Assembly: GCA_023404345.1 (NCBI GenBank)
Contig: JAEYCB010000024.1
Coordinates: forward strand, 1-64,000
Source: Bacillota bacterium
GTDB taxonomy: Bacteria; Bacillota; Clostridia; Christensenellales; Aristaeellaceae
Direction of reading: 5' to 3'
Length of the DNA stretch: 64,000 bases
The notes beneath the pieces were generated by a model, which was not told the DNA's origin, searched no databases, and saw nothing but the letters and a program-made list of their open reading frames with translations. This document shows, piece by piece, positions 17,453 to 25,950 of the stretch (within the stretch, counting starts at the first letter, position 1; every line of letters begins with the position of its first letter). Both the position numbers and the translations under genes were made by a program.

Positions 17453-19198
17453 ATGCCCGCCTATCAGGTGACAGGAAACGAATATCTGTCTTTGCCCACC
17501 ATCCGTGAGGATACGGGAGCCATTGAAGGACTGACAGTGCTGCATATGGGGGCCAAGGGCCTGCTGGAACTAAACGGTAGCGGTGCGCCGCTGATCGCAC
17601 CCATGGTGCGGATGGCGGGACGAAAAGTTACCCTCACACCGGTTCGCTGGCGGCGGGAAAATGCCTGGGTGCCCATGGCACAGGTGGAGATGCAAGGCTT
17701 AACTGTGACGTTGACCTATCTGTGTCCTTTGGGTGAAAGGGCCTTCTTTGTGCGCCTGGAGGCGGAAAATCATAGCGCTGTGCCGCTGGATATCTGGCTG
17801 GGCGTGCAAGGGCAATGGACGAGCACTTTGCACGAGGTCAACGAAACCATAGCACTAGACGGGCGGCGCACGCAGGAGGCCAGCGGCTGGAACAACGCCT
17901 TTGTGATGCAGGAGGTGGCGGGGTTACCGTTGTGTGCCTTTGCGCCGATTGCTCAGGCGGACGTGGAATGGACTTGGGACGCAATGGCCTTTGAAGGCGG
18001 GCGCAGGGAGTTGCTTGCGCCGGGTGAGCGCTTGTGCGTGGAGCTGATCTTTGGGGTGGGCGTCGAAACGGTGGCGGCTGCGACATCGGCAAAGCATCTG
18101 TTGCGCCTGGGATTTGAGCGCTGCCTGCGCGAGACGCAGGAGTGGCTTGAGAAGCGCATGCTGCCCGCGCGGGATGACGCTGTCGCACGGATGATGAACG
18201 AAAACCTGTTCTTTTCGTTCTTCTTTGCCAGCGGACGCACGCTGGATACAGAGGAGCTGTGTCTTATGACCTCGCGCAGCCCACGCTACTATGTGTCGGC
18301 GGCCTACTGGGACCGCGACAGCCTGCTGTGGAGCTTTCCGGCGATTCTTCTCACAGACTCGGCCTATGCGCGGGAGATCCTTTTGCATGTGTTTACCCGG
18401 CAGATCCGCAATGTGGGGCAGCATAGCCGCTACATTGACGGCACGCTTCTGGAGCCGGGCTTTGAGCTGGATGAATTGTGCGCGCCGGTAATCGCGCTGG
18501 ATGGCTACCTTGCGCGCACGGGTGATCGGACGCTGCTGGAGGAGCCGTGCGTAGAAAAAGGCCTTCTTCGTATCCTTGATGTGCTGGAAACCAAGCGCCA
18601 TACCGAAATTGAGCTCTATGAGACCTTTTTGCAGCCCACCGACGATGAGATCGTCTACCCCTACCTGACCTATGACAATGCGCTGGTATGGCGAGTTCTC
18701 AGCGTGCTTTCGGAGTGGCTTGAGCGTCCGGATTTGGCAGGCCGTGCCGATGCCGTCAAAGCGGCTATCTACCGCTGTTGTGTCAGAGACGGCCAGTTCA
18801 TATGGTCCACGGATCTGGAAGGGCACTTCGATATCTACGACGAGCCGCCGGGCAGCCTCCAGCTTTTGCCGCATTATGGATTCTGCTCCCAGGATGACCC
18901 CGTATGGAAAAATACGGTGCATGCCATCCGCTCGGAGGAATACGCCCTGTCCTTCGCAGGCAGGTCCATCGCGGAGATTGGTTGCCGCCATGCACCACAC
19001 CCATGGGTGCTGTCCATCTGCAACAGCCTGCTTTGCGGCCACCAGGATACGGCGCTGGCGCACCTGGCTCGAACCCGCATGGACAATGGCCTGGCCTGTG
19101 AGAGCGTCAACGAGGACACCGGCGTGTGCGAAACAGGTGCGGCTTTCGCTACCTGCGCGGGTTTTCTGGCCTTTGCCCTGTGGCACGCCGCTCGTTGA
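17453..19198 (+). CDS. Six-hairpin glycosidase superfamily protein
   Basis: 581 residues. Residues 1-200 look like an N-terminal beta-sandwich, and the rest is an (alpha/alpha)6 barrel with YYVSAAYWDRDSLLWSFP near residue 282, FELDELCAPVIALDGYLARTGD near 340 and TYDNALVWRVL near 406. The pattern is like amylo-alpha-1,6-glucosidase or GH15-type enzymes, but I cannot name a GH family. No signal peptide. ATG 17453 has SD GGAGGAG; the upstream ATG at 17408 lies in the hairpin. It closes the alpha-glucoside operon and probably trims imported oligosaccharides. Confidence 0.8.
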   Translation: MPAYQVTGNEYLSLPTIREDTGAIEGLTVLHMGAKGLLELNGSGAPLIAPMVRMAGRKVTLTPVRWRRENAWVPMAQVEMQGLTVTLTYLCPLGERAFFVRLEAENHSAVPLDIWLGVQGQWTSTLHEVNETIALDGRRTQEASGWNNAFVMQEVAGLPLCAFAPIAQADVEWTWDAMAFEGGRRELLAPGERLCVELIFGVGVETVAAATSAKHLLRLGFERCLRETQEWLEKRMLPARDDAVARMMNENLFFSFFFASGRTLDTEELCLMTSRSPRYYVSAAYWDRDSLLWSFPAILLTDSAYAREILLHVFTRQIRNVGQHSRYIDGTLLEPGFELDELCAPVIALDGYLARTGDRTLLEEPCVEKGLLRILDVLETKRHTEIELYETFLQPTDDEIVYPYLTYDNALVWRVLSVLSEWLERPDLAGRADAVKAAIYRCCVRDGQFIWSTDLEGHFDIYDEPPGSLQLLPHYGFCSQDDPVWKNTVHAIRSEEYALSFAGRSIAEIGCRHAPHPWVLSICNSLLCGHQDTALAHLARTRMDNGLACESVNEDTGVCETGAAFATCAGFLAFALWHAAR

Positions 19199-19223
19199 CA
19201 GCCGGCAGGAAACAGGGTATGAT
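19195..19223 (+). promoter_or_regulatory. Promoter of ugd
   Basis: TTGACA at 19195-19200 (overlapping the stop codon of the previous gene), 17 bp, TATGAT at 19218-19223. Very close to consensus. Confidence 0.9.
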
Positions 19224-19249
19224 AGCCATGGCGGAAGGAGGAACGAAAG

Positions 19250-20449
19250 ATGAACATTGCAGTCGTCGGCATCGGATACGTGGGACTCGCCATGGCGGTG
19301 CTGCTGTCGCAGCGGCACCATGTGGTTGCCGTGGATGTGGACCCTGTCAGGGTGGATAAGCTCGGCCGCCGCCAGGCACCCATTCAGGACGTAGATATCG
19401 AGACGTATCTTTCCGGACATGAGCTGGATCTCACCGCCACGCTGGACGCGGCGGATGCCTACCGGCAGGCGGACTGGGTGGTCATCTCCACACCTACCAA
19501 CTATGACCCGCATCTCAATTATTTCGACACATCCTCCGTCGAGAGTGTGATCGAGGAGGTGCTGGCCGTCAATCCCCGTGCATATATGGCTGTAAAATCC
19601 ACCGTGCCGGTAGGCTTTACACACCGGATGTTGGAAAAGCACCCCGGCGCGCGACTAGTGTTCAGTCCGGAATTTCTGCGCGAGGGGCACGCCCTGCGCG
19701 ACAATCTCCACCCCAGCCGCATCATCGTGGGCGCGCCGGATGAGCCGGAGCTGCGGCGTGCGGGTGAAACCTTCGCGGCGTTGCTCAAGGAGGGCTCGCT
19801 GGACCCGGACACGCCGGTGCTCATCATGCGGCCCACCGAGGCGGAGGCTGTGAAGCTCTTTGCCAATACCTATCTGGCCTTGCGCGTGAGCTTTTTTAAT
19901 GAACTGGATACCTATGCCGAGGCGCGGGGCCTGGATTCCCGCTCCATCATCGACGGCGTATGCCTGGACCCTCGTATCGGCAGCCATTACAACAATCCTT
20001 CCTTTGGCTACGGTGGCTATTGCCTGCCCAAGGATACCAAGCAGCTTCTGGCAAATTACGATCAGGTGCCCAACAACATCATTGGCGCCATTGTGGATGC
20101 CAACCGCACCCGCAAGGATTATATTGCCGACCGGGTGCTGGAGCTGGCAGGCTATCCAGCCAACCCGGACCCGCTGGTGGGCATTTACCGCCTGACCATG
20201 AAAAGCGGCAGCGACAACTTCCGCCAGTCCAGCATTCAGGGCGTGATGAAGCGCATCAAAGCCCATGGCGTGAGGGTGGCGGTATACGAGCCTGCCCTGA
20301 AGGAGGATACCTTCTTCAACAGCCGAGTGGAGCGCGACCTGGCGCGCTTCAAGCGGGAATGCGATGTGATCGTGGCCAACCGCTATGCTGACGAGCTCTC
20401 CGACGTGGCGGAAAAGGTCTATACCCGCGACCTGTACCGCGCCGACTGA
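19250..20449 (+). CDS. ugd: UDP-glucose 6-dehydrogenase
   Basis: 399 residues, close in pattern to streptococcal HasB-type enzymes that oxidise UDP-glucose to UDP-glucuronate with two NAD+. The Rossmann motif is VVGIGYVGLAMAVLL at the N-terminus, followed by SPEFLREGHA near residue 140 and the catalytic Cys258 in GGYCLPKDTKQL. The C-terminal domain ends near VYEPALKEDTFF. GDP-mannose or other UDP-sugar dehydrogenases are possible, but the short length favours Ugd. It has its own promoter and terminator and begins a block of surface-polysaccharide genes. Confidence 0.92.
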   Translation: MNIAVVGIGYVGLAMAVLLSQRHHVVAVDVDPVRVDKLGRRQAPIQDVDIETYLSGHELDLTATLDAADAYRQADWVVISTPTNYDPHLNYFDTSSVESVIEEVLAVNPRAYMAVKSTVPVGFTHRMLEKHPGARLVFSPEFLREGHALRDNLHPSRIIVGAPDEPELRRAGETFAALLKEGSLDPDTPVLIMRPTEAEAVKLFANTYLALRVSFFNELDTYAEARGLDSRSIIDGVCLDPRIGSHYNNPSFGYGGYCLPKDTKQLLANYDQVPNNIIGAIVDANRTRKDYIADRVLELAGYPANPDPLVGIYRLTMKSGSDNFRQSSIQGVMKRIKAHGVRVAVYEPALKEDTFFNSRVERDLARFKRECDVIVANRYADELSDVAEKVYTRDLYRAD

Positions 20450-20461
20450 TCCGGCTCACCC

Positions 20462-20494
20462 AAAGCCCGAAGGTTTCGTGCCTTCGGGCTTTTG
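20462..20494 (+). terminator. Terminator of ugd
   Basis: A 12-bp stem (AAAGCCCGAAGG 20462-20473, CCTTCGGGCTTT 20481-20492) with a 7-nt loop, ending in TTTT. Confidence 0.93.
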
Positions 20495-20510
20495 CCGTCT
20501 GGGTGCGGCG

Positions 20511-20539
20511 TTGACAGAAGGCGGGAAAAACGGTATGAT
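20511..20539 (+). promoter_or_regulatory. Promoter of the GT2-DUF354 operon
   Basis: TTGACA at 20511-20516, 17 bp, TATGAT at 20534-20539. Its -10 region (GGTATGATAGC) matches that of the ugd promoter over 11 bases apart from the flanks. Confidence 0.9.
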
Positions 20540-20584
20540 AGCGTTGGTTTGATATGCACACCAGACGTAAGGAAGGTCCTGCCA

Positions 20585-21550
20585 ATGAAGCTGATCATAC
20601 AGATTCCCTGCTATAACGAGGCGGAAACGCTCCGCGTGGCGCTGGACCATCTGCCCCGGCATATTGACGGAGTGGATGAGATTGAAATCCTGATTATCAA
20701 CGATGGTTCCACCGACCGCACAGTAGAGGTCGCCCGCGAATGGGGTGTCCAGCATATCGTATCCTTTAAGCAGAACCGGGGCCTTGCACGCGGGTTTATG
20801 GCCGGTATCGACGCCTGTCTGCACCTGGGAGCGGATATCATTGTCAACACCGACGCCGACGACCAGTACCGTGGCGAGGATATCGAGCGCCTGGTGCGGC
20901 CCATTCTGGAAAAGAAGGCCGATATTGTCATCGGCGAGCGCCCCATTGATGAGACGGAGCACTTCTCCAAAAAGAAGAAGATGTTTCAGCACCTGGGCAG
21001 CTGGGTGGTGCGTGTGGCATCCAACACGGAAATTCCCGACGCGCCCAGCGGCTTTCGTGCCTACAGCCGTGAGGGCGCGTTGCGCCTTAATGTAGTCAAC
21101 GATTATTCCTACACACTGGAAACCATCATCCAGGCAGGTTGGAACCGTATCCCCATGACCAGCGTGCCCGTGCGTACCAATCCGGAACTGCGTCCCTCGC
21201 GCTTGTTCAAAAGCATGTGGCGCTATATGAAGCGTTCTTCGTCGGTCATCCTGCGGGCGTTTGCCATGTATAAGCCGCTTCGTTTCTTCGGCATCATCGG
21301 CGGGATATTCTTCGGGCTGGGTGTGCTGCTGGGGGTAAGGTTTCTGATTATCTTTTTCAGCACAGGGTCCGGTAGCGGGCACATTCAGTCCCTTATTCTG
21401 TGTGCTGCGCTTTTGATGATTGGCGTGCAGGTGATTGTCGCCGGCGTGCAGGCTGACCTGATCAGCGATAACCGAAAGCTCCTGGAGGACGTGCAGTACC
21501 GCGTGCGCAAGATGGAAATCGACCGTGCGAGGGAGGAACACAAACAATGA
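20585..21550 (+). CDS. GT2-family glycosyltransferase with membrane helices
   Basis: 321 residues. The GT-A domain starts IIQIPCYNEAETL, with LIINDGSTDRT near residue 40, TDADDQY (metal-binding DxD type) near 95 and SGFRAYSREG near 157. Two hydrophobic helices follow (about 235-285), so it is membrane-bound and may transfer sugar to a polyprenyl phosphate. ATG 20585 is chosen because the earlier ATG at 20492 lies in the terminator before the promoter. It overlaps the DUF354 gene by 4 bp (ATGA). Context suggests surface-glycan synthesis. Confidence 0.92.
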   Translation: MKLIIQIPCYNEAETLRVALDHLPRHIDGVDEIEILIINDGSTDRTVEVAREWGVQHIVSFKQNRGLARGFMAGIDACLHLGADIIVNTDADDQYRGEDIERLVRPILEKKADIVIGERPIDETEHFSKKKKMFQHLGSWVVRVASNTEIPDAPSGFRAYSREGALRLNVVNDYSYTLETIIQAGWNRIPMTSVPVRTNPELRPSRLFKSMWRYMKRSSSVILRAFAMYKPLRFFGIIGGIFFGLGVLLGVRFLIIFFSTGSGSGHIQSLILCAALLMIGVQVIVAGVQADLISDNRKLLEDVQYRVRKMEIDRAREEHKQ

Positions 21551-22602
21551 AGGCCATGATCTGCTTTACGCACCCGGCGTGGGTGCATCAGTTTCATCAT
21601 ATCATCTGGCGCATGCGCGAGCGCGGCGACGAGGTGATGTGCTTTGTGGCTGAAAAGGACGGCAACTCCACGCTTCTGGAGCGCTATGGCATTCCCTATG
21701 TGCGCTGTGCCAAATCCACCGGCAAAAACCCCGTGGAAAAGGCGCTGCTGTTTTTAAAGCTATCCGCTCAGTTTTCCCTGGTGGCGCTCAAATGGAAGCC
21801 AGATATCATGATCGGCAGGGCCGCGCCTATGCTGGCGGTGGCCGCGTGGGTAAGCGGAAAACCTCACCTGCTTTATGAGGACACAGAGGTAAGCAAGTTT
21901 GCGCTGCGCATCTGCAAGCGCCTCTCCACCAAGATTTTGACCCCCCGCACCTTCCTCACTGACCTGGGCCCTCGTCAGGAGCGGTTGGACACCTACAAGG
22001 AGCTGTTCTATCTTCATCCCTCCGTGTTCACGCCGGACCGGCAGGTGCTGCGCGATTGCGGTTTCAACCCGGACGAGCCATATATCCTGGTACGCTTTGT
22101 AGCATGGAACGCCAGCCATGACATCGGCAAACATGGACTGGACGATGCGGGCAAGCTCCGGCTGGTTCAGCGGCTGGAGCGCTATGGCCGCGTATATGTG
22201 AGCGCCGAGGGCGATGTGCCGCAGGAGATCCGGCCGAAACTGCTCAAGACCCCTTACGAGCTGATTCATCATGTGTTGGCGTTTGCCCAGCTGGTATTCA
22301 GCGAGGGGGCGACTATGGCCAGCGAGGCGGCGGTGCTGGGTACGCATGCTCTGTATGTCAACACCATCGTGTCCGGCAGCACGCGCGAGCAGAGCGAACG
22401 TTTCCATCTGATGGATTGCTTTAACGAGGGTGAGGATCGCTATGAGCGCGCCGCCGCGCGGGCCGAAGAGCTGCTGGCTACGCCGGGCCTTAAGGAGATC
22501 GGGCTGGAAAAGCAAAAGAAGCTCCTGAGCGAAAAGGTGGATATCAACGGCTATTACATGGCTGAGATGGACAGGCTGGCCAAAGCAGGGAGGAAGGGCT
22601 GA
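21547..22602 (+). CDS. DUF354 family protein, GT-B-like
   Basis: 351 residues. It opens with MICFTHPAWVHQFHHIIWRM, the DUF354 N-terminal pattern, and has GRAAPMLAVAAWVSGKPHLLYEDTE near residue 92 and VFSEGATMASEAAVLGTHALYVN near 250, as in UDP-glycosyltransferase/epimerase folds of the GT-B type. It overlaps the GT2 gene by 4 bp and the following gene by 1 bp, so the three are co-translated. The donor sugar is unknown. Confidence 0.9.
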   Translation: MKAMICFTHPAWVHQFHHIIWRMRERGDEVMCFVAEKDGNSTLLERYGIPYVRCAKSTGKNPVEKALLFLKLSAQFSLVALKWKPDIMIGRAAPMLAVAAWVSGKPHLLYEDTEVSKFALRICKRLSTKILTPRTFLTDLGPRQERLDTYKELFYLHPSVFTPDRQVLRDCGFNPDEPYILVRFVAWNASHDIGKHGLDDAGKLRLVQRLERYGRVYVSAEGDVPQEIRPKLLKTPYELIHHVLAFAQLVFSEGATMASEAAVLGTHALYVNTIVSGSTREQSERFHLMDCFNEGEDRYERAAARAEELLATPGLKEIGLEKQKKLLSEKVDINGYYMAEMDRLAKAGRKG

Positions 22603-24827
22603 TGACATGGCTTGACATCGGCAATGGCTGGCGCAACCTGTTCCTGCTCTCCTGTGCATTGCAGGCGGTGGCGCTGGGCCTATGGTTCTGCCTGCGGGGA
22701 TGGTTCAGTCCCCGGCACCGGGTTGCCTGCTTTTTGACAGGCGTGGCTGCCACGCCCCTGTGCCAGTATCTGTGGATGTTGCTGCTGGCGTTGGTGTGGC
22801 CTCAGGCCCCAAGATGGGTCTATATTGGCATGCCGCCGGCCATTGCAGCGGTGGCCCTTGCAGGGATGGGACTTGGCTGCCTTAAGCGGATGCGGGCTTT
22901 TTTACGCGGGGGTGCGTCCGTGCGCACCGCCGCACAGCGGCTGCGGGTGCTTTTGCGCATGGACCGGGCCACGGTGGCCGCTGCATGTTTTGCAGCTTGC
23001 GTGGTTATTTTGCTTGCGCCGGTGTGCGTGCGCTACATGTCCAGCATGGAAAGTGTACGCGGGGGAGACGCTGGCGAATATTTGGCCCTGGCCCAGCGTT
23101 ACTGCGAGGACCGCAATTTGGGAAACCTCTTGGAAAAGGACGATACCACCGGTCATTTCCGCGGGCACAGCCATTTTCCCTCGCTGGAACTGTATATGAG
23201 CTATGGCCTGTTCCATACTGGCGGACAGGTGGGATATCCCAATGACAAGGCGGTCTTTACCGGACTTGGACTGAATACCTTCTACATGGCGGCAGCCTAT
23301 CTGGCTGTGCTCATCGTGGCATGCCGGGGGCGCAAGCGCTGGGTGCTGCTGGGTGTGGTGCTGTTCAATCTCGTGCCAGATCTGTTTTTTTCTGTGGAAA
23401 GCGCGCCCAGGGACATCTGGAGGATTTTGGCACTTTTGTGGGCGATGCTGTTTTTTGCCGGGCTTGAACCACAGGGTTCGCGCAAGGCCTATCTGGGCAA
23501 GCTGATTTTGAGCTTTGCCGTATGCTTTACGGTGATGAGCGCACACGTGGTGTGCTTCGTGGTGCTGCCCTTCATTGTGGTAGCCTGGGTGGTCTGGCGC
23601 TTCCTGGAAGCGCGCATGACGAAACTGCGGGGCGCTGGGGTTGTGCTGCTGCGCTCGGTTGAATTGGCGCTGGCAGGCGCGGCGGGGACGCTGCTGGGGT
23701 TTTCGGGCAATCTATGGTGCTATGTCAAGTGGGGCGAAATGTCGCCCTGGCGGCTGATGACCACCTATACCGACGCCCCCTGGTACGACATGTATATGGA
23801 CATCGAATACAAGCTGGAGGAAACCACCACCCACCTCAATTTCCTTGAAGCCAAGGACTCCATTTTGCAATCCTATGCAACACCGGTGGGGGAGTGGGGA
23901 TTCAGGCTTGCCTTGATTGCGCTGGTGTGTGTGATTGCGTATGTCGTGTTCTGCCGGGTGCAGCTGCGGCGCAAGGCGCAGCTGGCAGAGAAACAGGCAG
24001 ACGGCCCCAGCGCAGTGTTCGCAGGCCATCGCTTGGAGGGCGTGGCGGTAGCAGCTACAACCGGGTTTTGGGCGCTGTATACGCTGCTTACCCTTGCACC
24101 TATGACGGGTCTGCTCGACAGCCCACTGTACAGCTTTTCCGGTTCGTTTCTTAAATTGCCGCGCTACACGATACAATGGTTTTTGCTGTCCTGCGGCATG
24201 ATCTGTGGTGCGCTTTCGGCGCTGGAGACGCTTTGGCTGCCGCTTATGGAACGGATGCAGAGCGCTTTGCGTCCCCGGATGAAAACGCTGCGTCCGGTCA
24301 TCGCCTCCCTGCGTCCAGCTCTGCTGAAATTGCCAGCCTGCCTGTGCGTGCTCCTGTGCCTGCTGGGCGTGGTCAAGGGTACTAACCAGACCGGCTATAC
24401 CAATACCTTCTACCGCTTTAGCCGGGATGTGATGGAAAGTGAAAGCATCCTTCTGGATAACGGCTTTCGGCAGCGATATGGCATGCTGATGGAGGTAGCG
24501 GATCATGTACAGGAGGATCAGAAAATTCTCATTACAAGGGTAGGCTATCAGTATCCGCTCAGGGGGCGCGGCTATGTGCTCACGACCAATCCTATTGTCC
24601 CGCTGATGAACTTGCCGCTTGAAGAGGTAGGAGCAGCGCTGGATGAAATGAATGTAGCTTTACTTGCTACCGAGCCGGATTTCTGGGACGAACGGTACTA
24701 TCCCCTTTCAACGCTGAACACTTACCTGGAGACGCTTCCGTCGGACCAGATTGTGGAAACGGAGGATATGCGCCTCTACCTCCTGGACCGTTCCCTGATT
24801 CCCTATGCCCTTTCGGCAAAGGATTGA
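22602..24827 (+). CDS. Polytopic membrane protein, possibly GT-C type glycosyltransferase
   Basis: 741 residues with about 13 hydrophobic helices. Acidic residues follow the early helices (RGGDAGEYLALAQRYCEDRN near residue 150, then HSHFPSLELYMSYGL), a layout like that of GT-C enzymes in which a loop Asp is catalytic. The C-terminal 150 residues are extracytoplasmic and end after a short beta-rich region. No family name can be given with certainty. It is the third gene of the operon with GT2 and DUF354, so it may assemble or transfer the glycan. Confidence 0.8.
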   Translation: MTWLDIGNGWRNLFLLSCALQAVALGLWFCLRGWFSPRHRVACFLTGVAATPLCQYLWMLLLALVWPQAPRWVYIGMPPAIAAVALAGMGLGCLKRMRAFLRGGASVRTAAQRLRVLLRMDRATVAAACFAACVVILLAPVCVRYMSSMESVRGGDAGEYLALAQRYCEDRNLGNLLEKDDTTGHFRGHSHFPSLELYMSYGLFHTGGQVGYPNDKAVFTGLGLNTFYMAAAYLAVLIVACRGRKRWVLLGVVLFNLVPDLFFSVESAPRDIWRILALLWAMLFFAGLEPQGSRKAYLGKLILSFAVCFTVMSAHVVCFVVLPFIVVAWVVWRFLEARMTKLRGAGVVLLRSVELALAGAAGTLLGFSGNLWCYVKWGEMSPWRLMTTYTDAPWYDMYMDIEYKLEETTTHLNFLEAKDSILQSYATPVGEWGFRLALIALVCVIAYVVFCRVQLRRKAQLAEKQADGPSAVFAGHRLEGVAVAATTGFWALYTLLTLAPMTGLLDSPLYSFSGSFLKLPRYTIQWFLLSCGMICGALSALETLWLPLMERMQSALRPRMKTLRPVIASLRPALLKLPACLCVLLCLLGVVKGTNQTGYTNTFYRFSRDVMESESILLDNGFRQRYGMLMEVADHVQEDQKILITRVGYQYPLRGRGYVLTTNPIVPLMNLPLEEVGAALDEMNVALLATEPDFWDERYYPLSTLNTYLETLPSDQIVETEDMRLYLLDRSLIPYALSAKD

Positions 24828-24852
24828 CGCGCGCTTCGGCCCGTGCTATGAT
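24824..24852 (+). promoter_or_regulatory. Promoter of the zinc-ribbon protein gene
   Basis: TTGACG at 24824-24829, overlapping the end of the preceding gene, 17 bp, then TATGAT at 24847-24852. Confidence 0.85.
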
Positions 24853-24891
24853 GGACCGTATTCCCATGGACCTTTTTGAAGGAGGGACGAT

Positions 24892-25950
24892 ATGAACTGT
24901 CCCAAATGCGGAACTCCACTTCCGCAGGGCGCGGCTTTTTGCCCCGTCTGCAACGAGCCGCTTTCCGCCTATGCTCAGCCGGGTTATATGCCCGGCTATA
25001 CCCAGGGTACGCCCCAAGTCTATCCGCAGCCAGGTCCCGGTGCGGGCATGCAGCCGCCCGTAAGCGGGACGCAGGGCATGCCGCCACCTACGGCGCAGCA
25101 GCCGTATATGGGCGCACAGCAGCCCTATCCGCAGCAAAATCTCTACAGGCAGTCCTATGCGCAGTACCAGCAGGGCACCTATCCGCCGGGATTCCAGCAG
25201 CCCTACAGCTATGGACAGCCCACCGCGCGGGAAGCCAATCCGCTGCTGACGGCCCTTAGCGCCCTACCGCGCACCTTCCTGGACAGCTTTACGCGGCCGC
25301 AGGAGGTTCTGCGCGGCATGTTGGAAAAGCGGGACATGCTCACGGGTCCCATCGTGGCGGTGCTGACACTGCTGATGACATTCCTGTGCGGCATGATGGT
25401 AATGCGCAGCTTTGTGGGCGTGCTGCTTTCGGCCATCTCTGCCCTTAGCGGTGTAAGCCTGGCCAGTGATGCCGCCTCCATGAACCAGGGCGTCAGTTAT
25501 ATCGCCGGACGGATCGCACCATCGGTGGGCGGTGCAGCGGTGCTGTGCCAGCTCATCGGAATGGCGGTGCCGGCGCTTGTGTTTCTGGTTTACCTTTGCG
25601 GAGTTGCTAAGGTGCATTTTTCCTGGGAACTATTGCTGGGGTTTGTGACCGTAACCACCCTGCCCACCGTGGCAGTATCGCTGCTGGCGATGATTCTGTC
25701 GCTGTTGTCACCCTGGCTGGCACTGCTGGCGGCGCTTTGCGGCATGGCTGTGAGCTATACGCAGGCGTGTGGCCTGTTAAGCGCTGTTACAGGCCGGCCT
25801 GACACACAGCTGTTGCCAGTCAAGATGTTGCTGGTAGCCCTGGCTCTGGCCCTGACGCTGATCGTGGGCGGCACGGTAGGCGGTCTGCTGATGCGCGGGG
25901 TTATGCAGCGCGTGATGGTGCTGCTCAATAGTGTGGGGTCTTTGATTTGA
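24892..25950 (+). CDS. Zinc-ribbon membrane protein, Yip1-like
   Basis: 352 residues. The N-terminus is a zinc ribbon with CPKCG at residue 2-6 and CPVC near 22-25. Residues 30-115 are a low-complexity linker rich in Pro, Gln, Tyr and Gly. From about residue 150 five hydrophobic helices form a Yip1-type membrane domain. Such proteins are common in Clostridia with no fixed function. SD GGAGGG. It is translationally coupled to the peptidase gene, which starts on its stop codon (TTGA). Confidence 0.85.
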   Translation: MNCPKCGTPLPQGAAFCPVCNEPLSAYAQPGYMPGYTQGTPQVYPQPGPGAGMQPPVSGTQGMPPPTAQQPYMGAQQPYPQQNLYRQSYAQYQQGTYPPGFQQPYSYGQPTAREANPLLTALSALPRTFLDSFTRPQEVLRGMLEKRDMLTGPIVAVLTLLMTFLCGMMVMRSFVGVLLSAISALSGVSLASDAASMNQGVSYIAGRIAPSVGGAAVLCQLIGMAVPALVFLVYLCGVAKVHFSWELLLGFVTVTTLPTVAVSLLAMILSLLSPWLALLAALCGMAVSYTQACGLLSAVTGRPDTQLLPVKMLLVALALALTLIVGGTVGGLLMRGVMQRVMVLLNSVGSLI

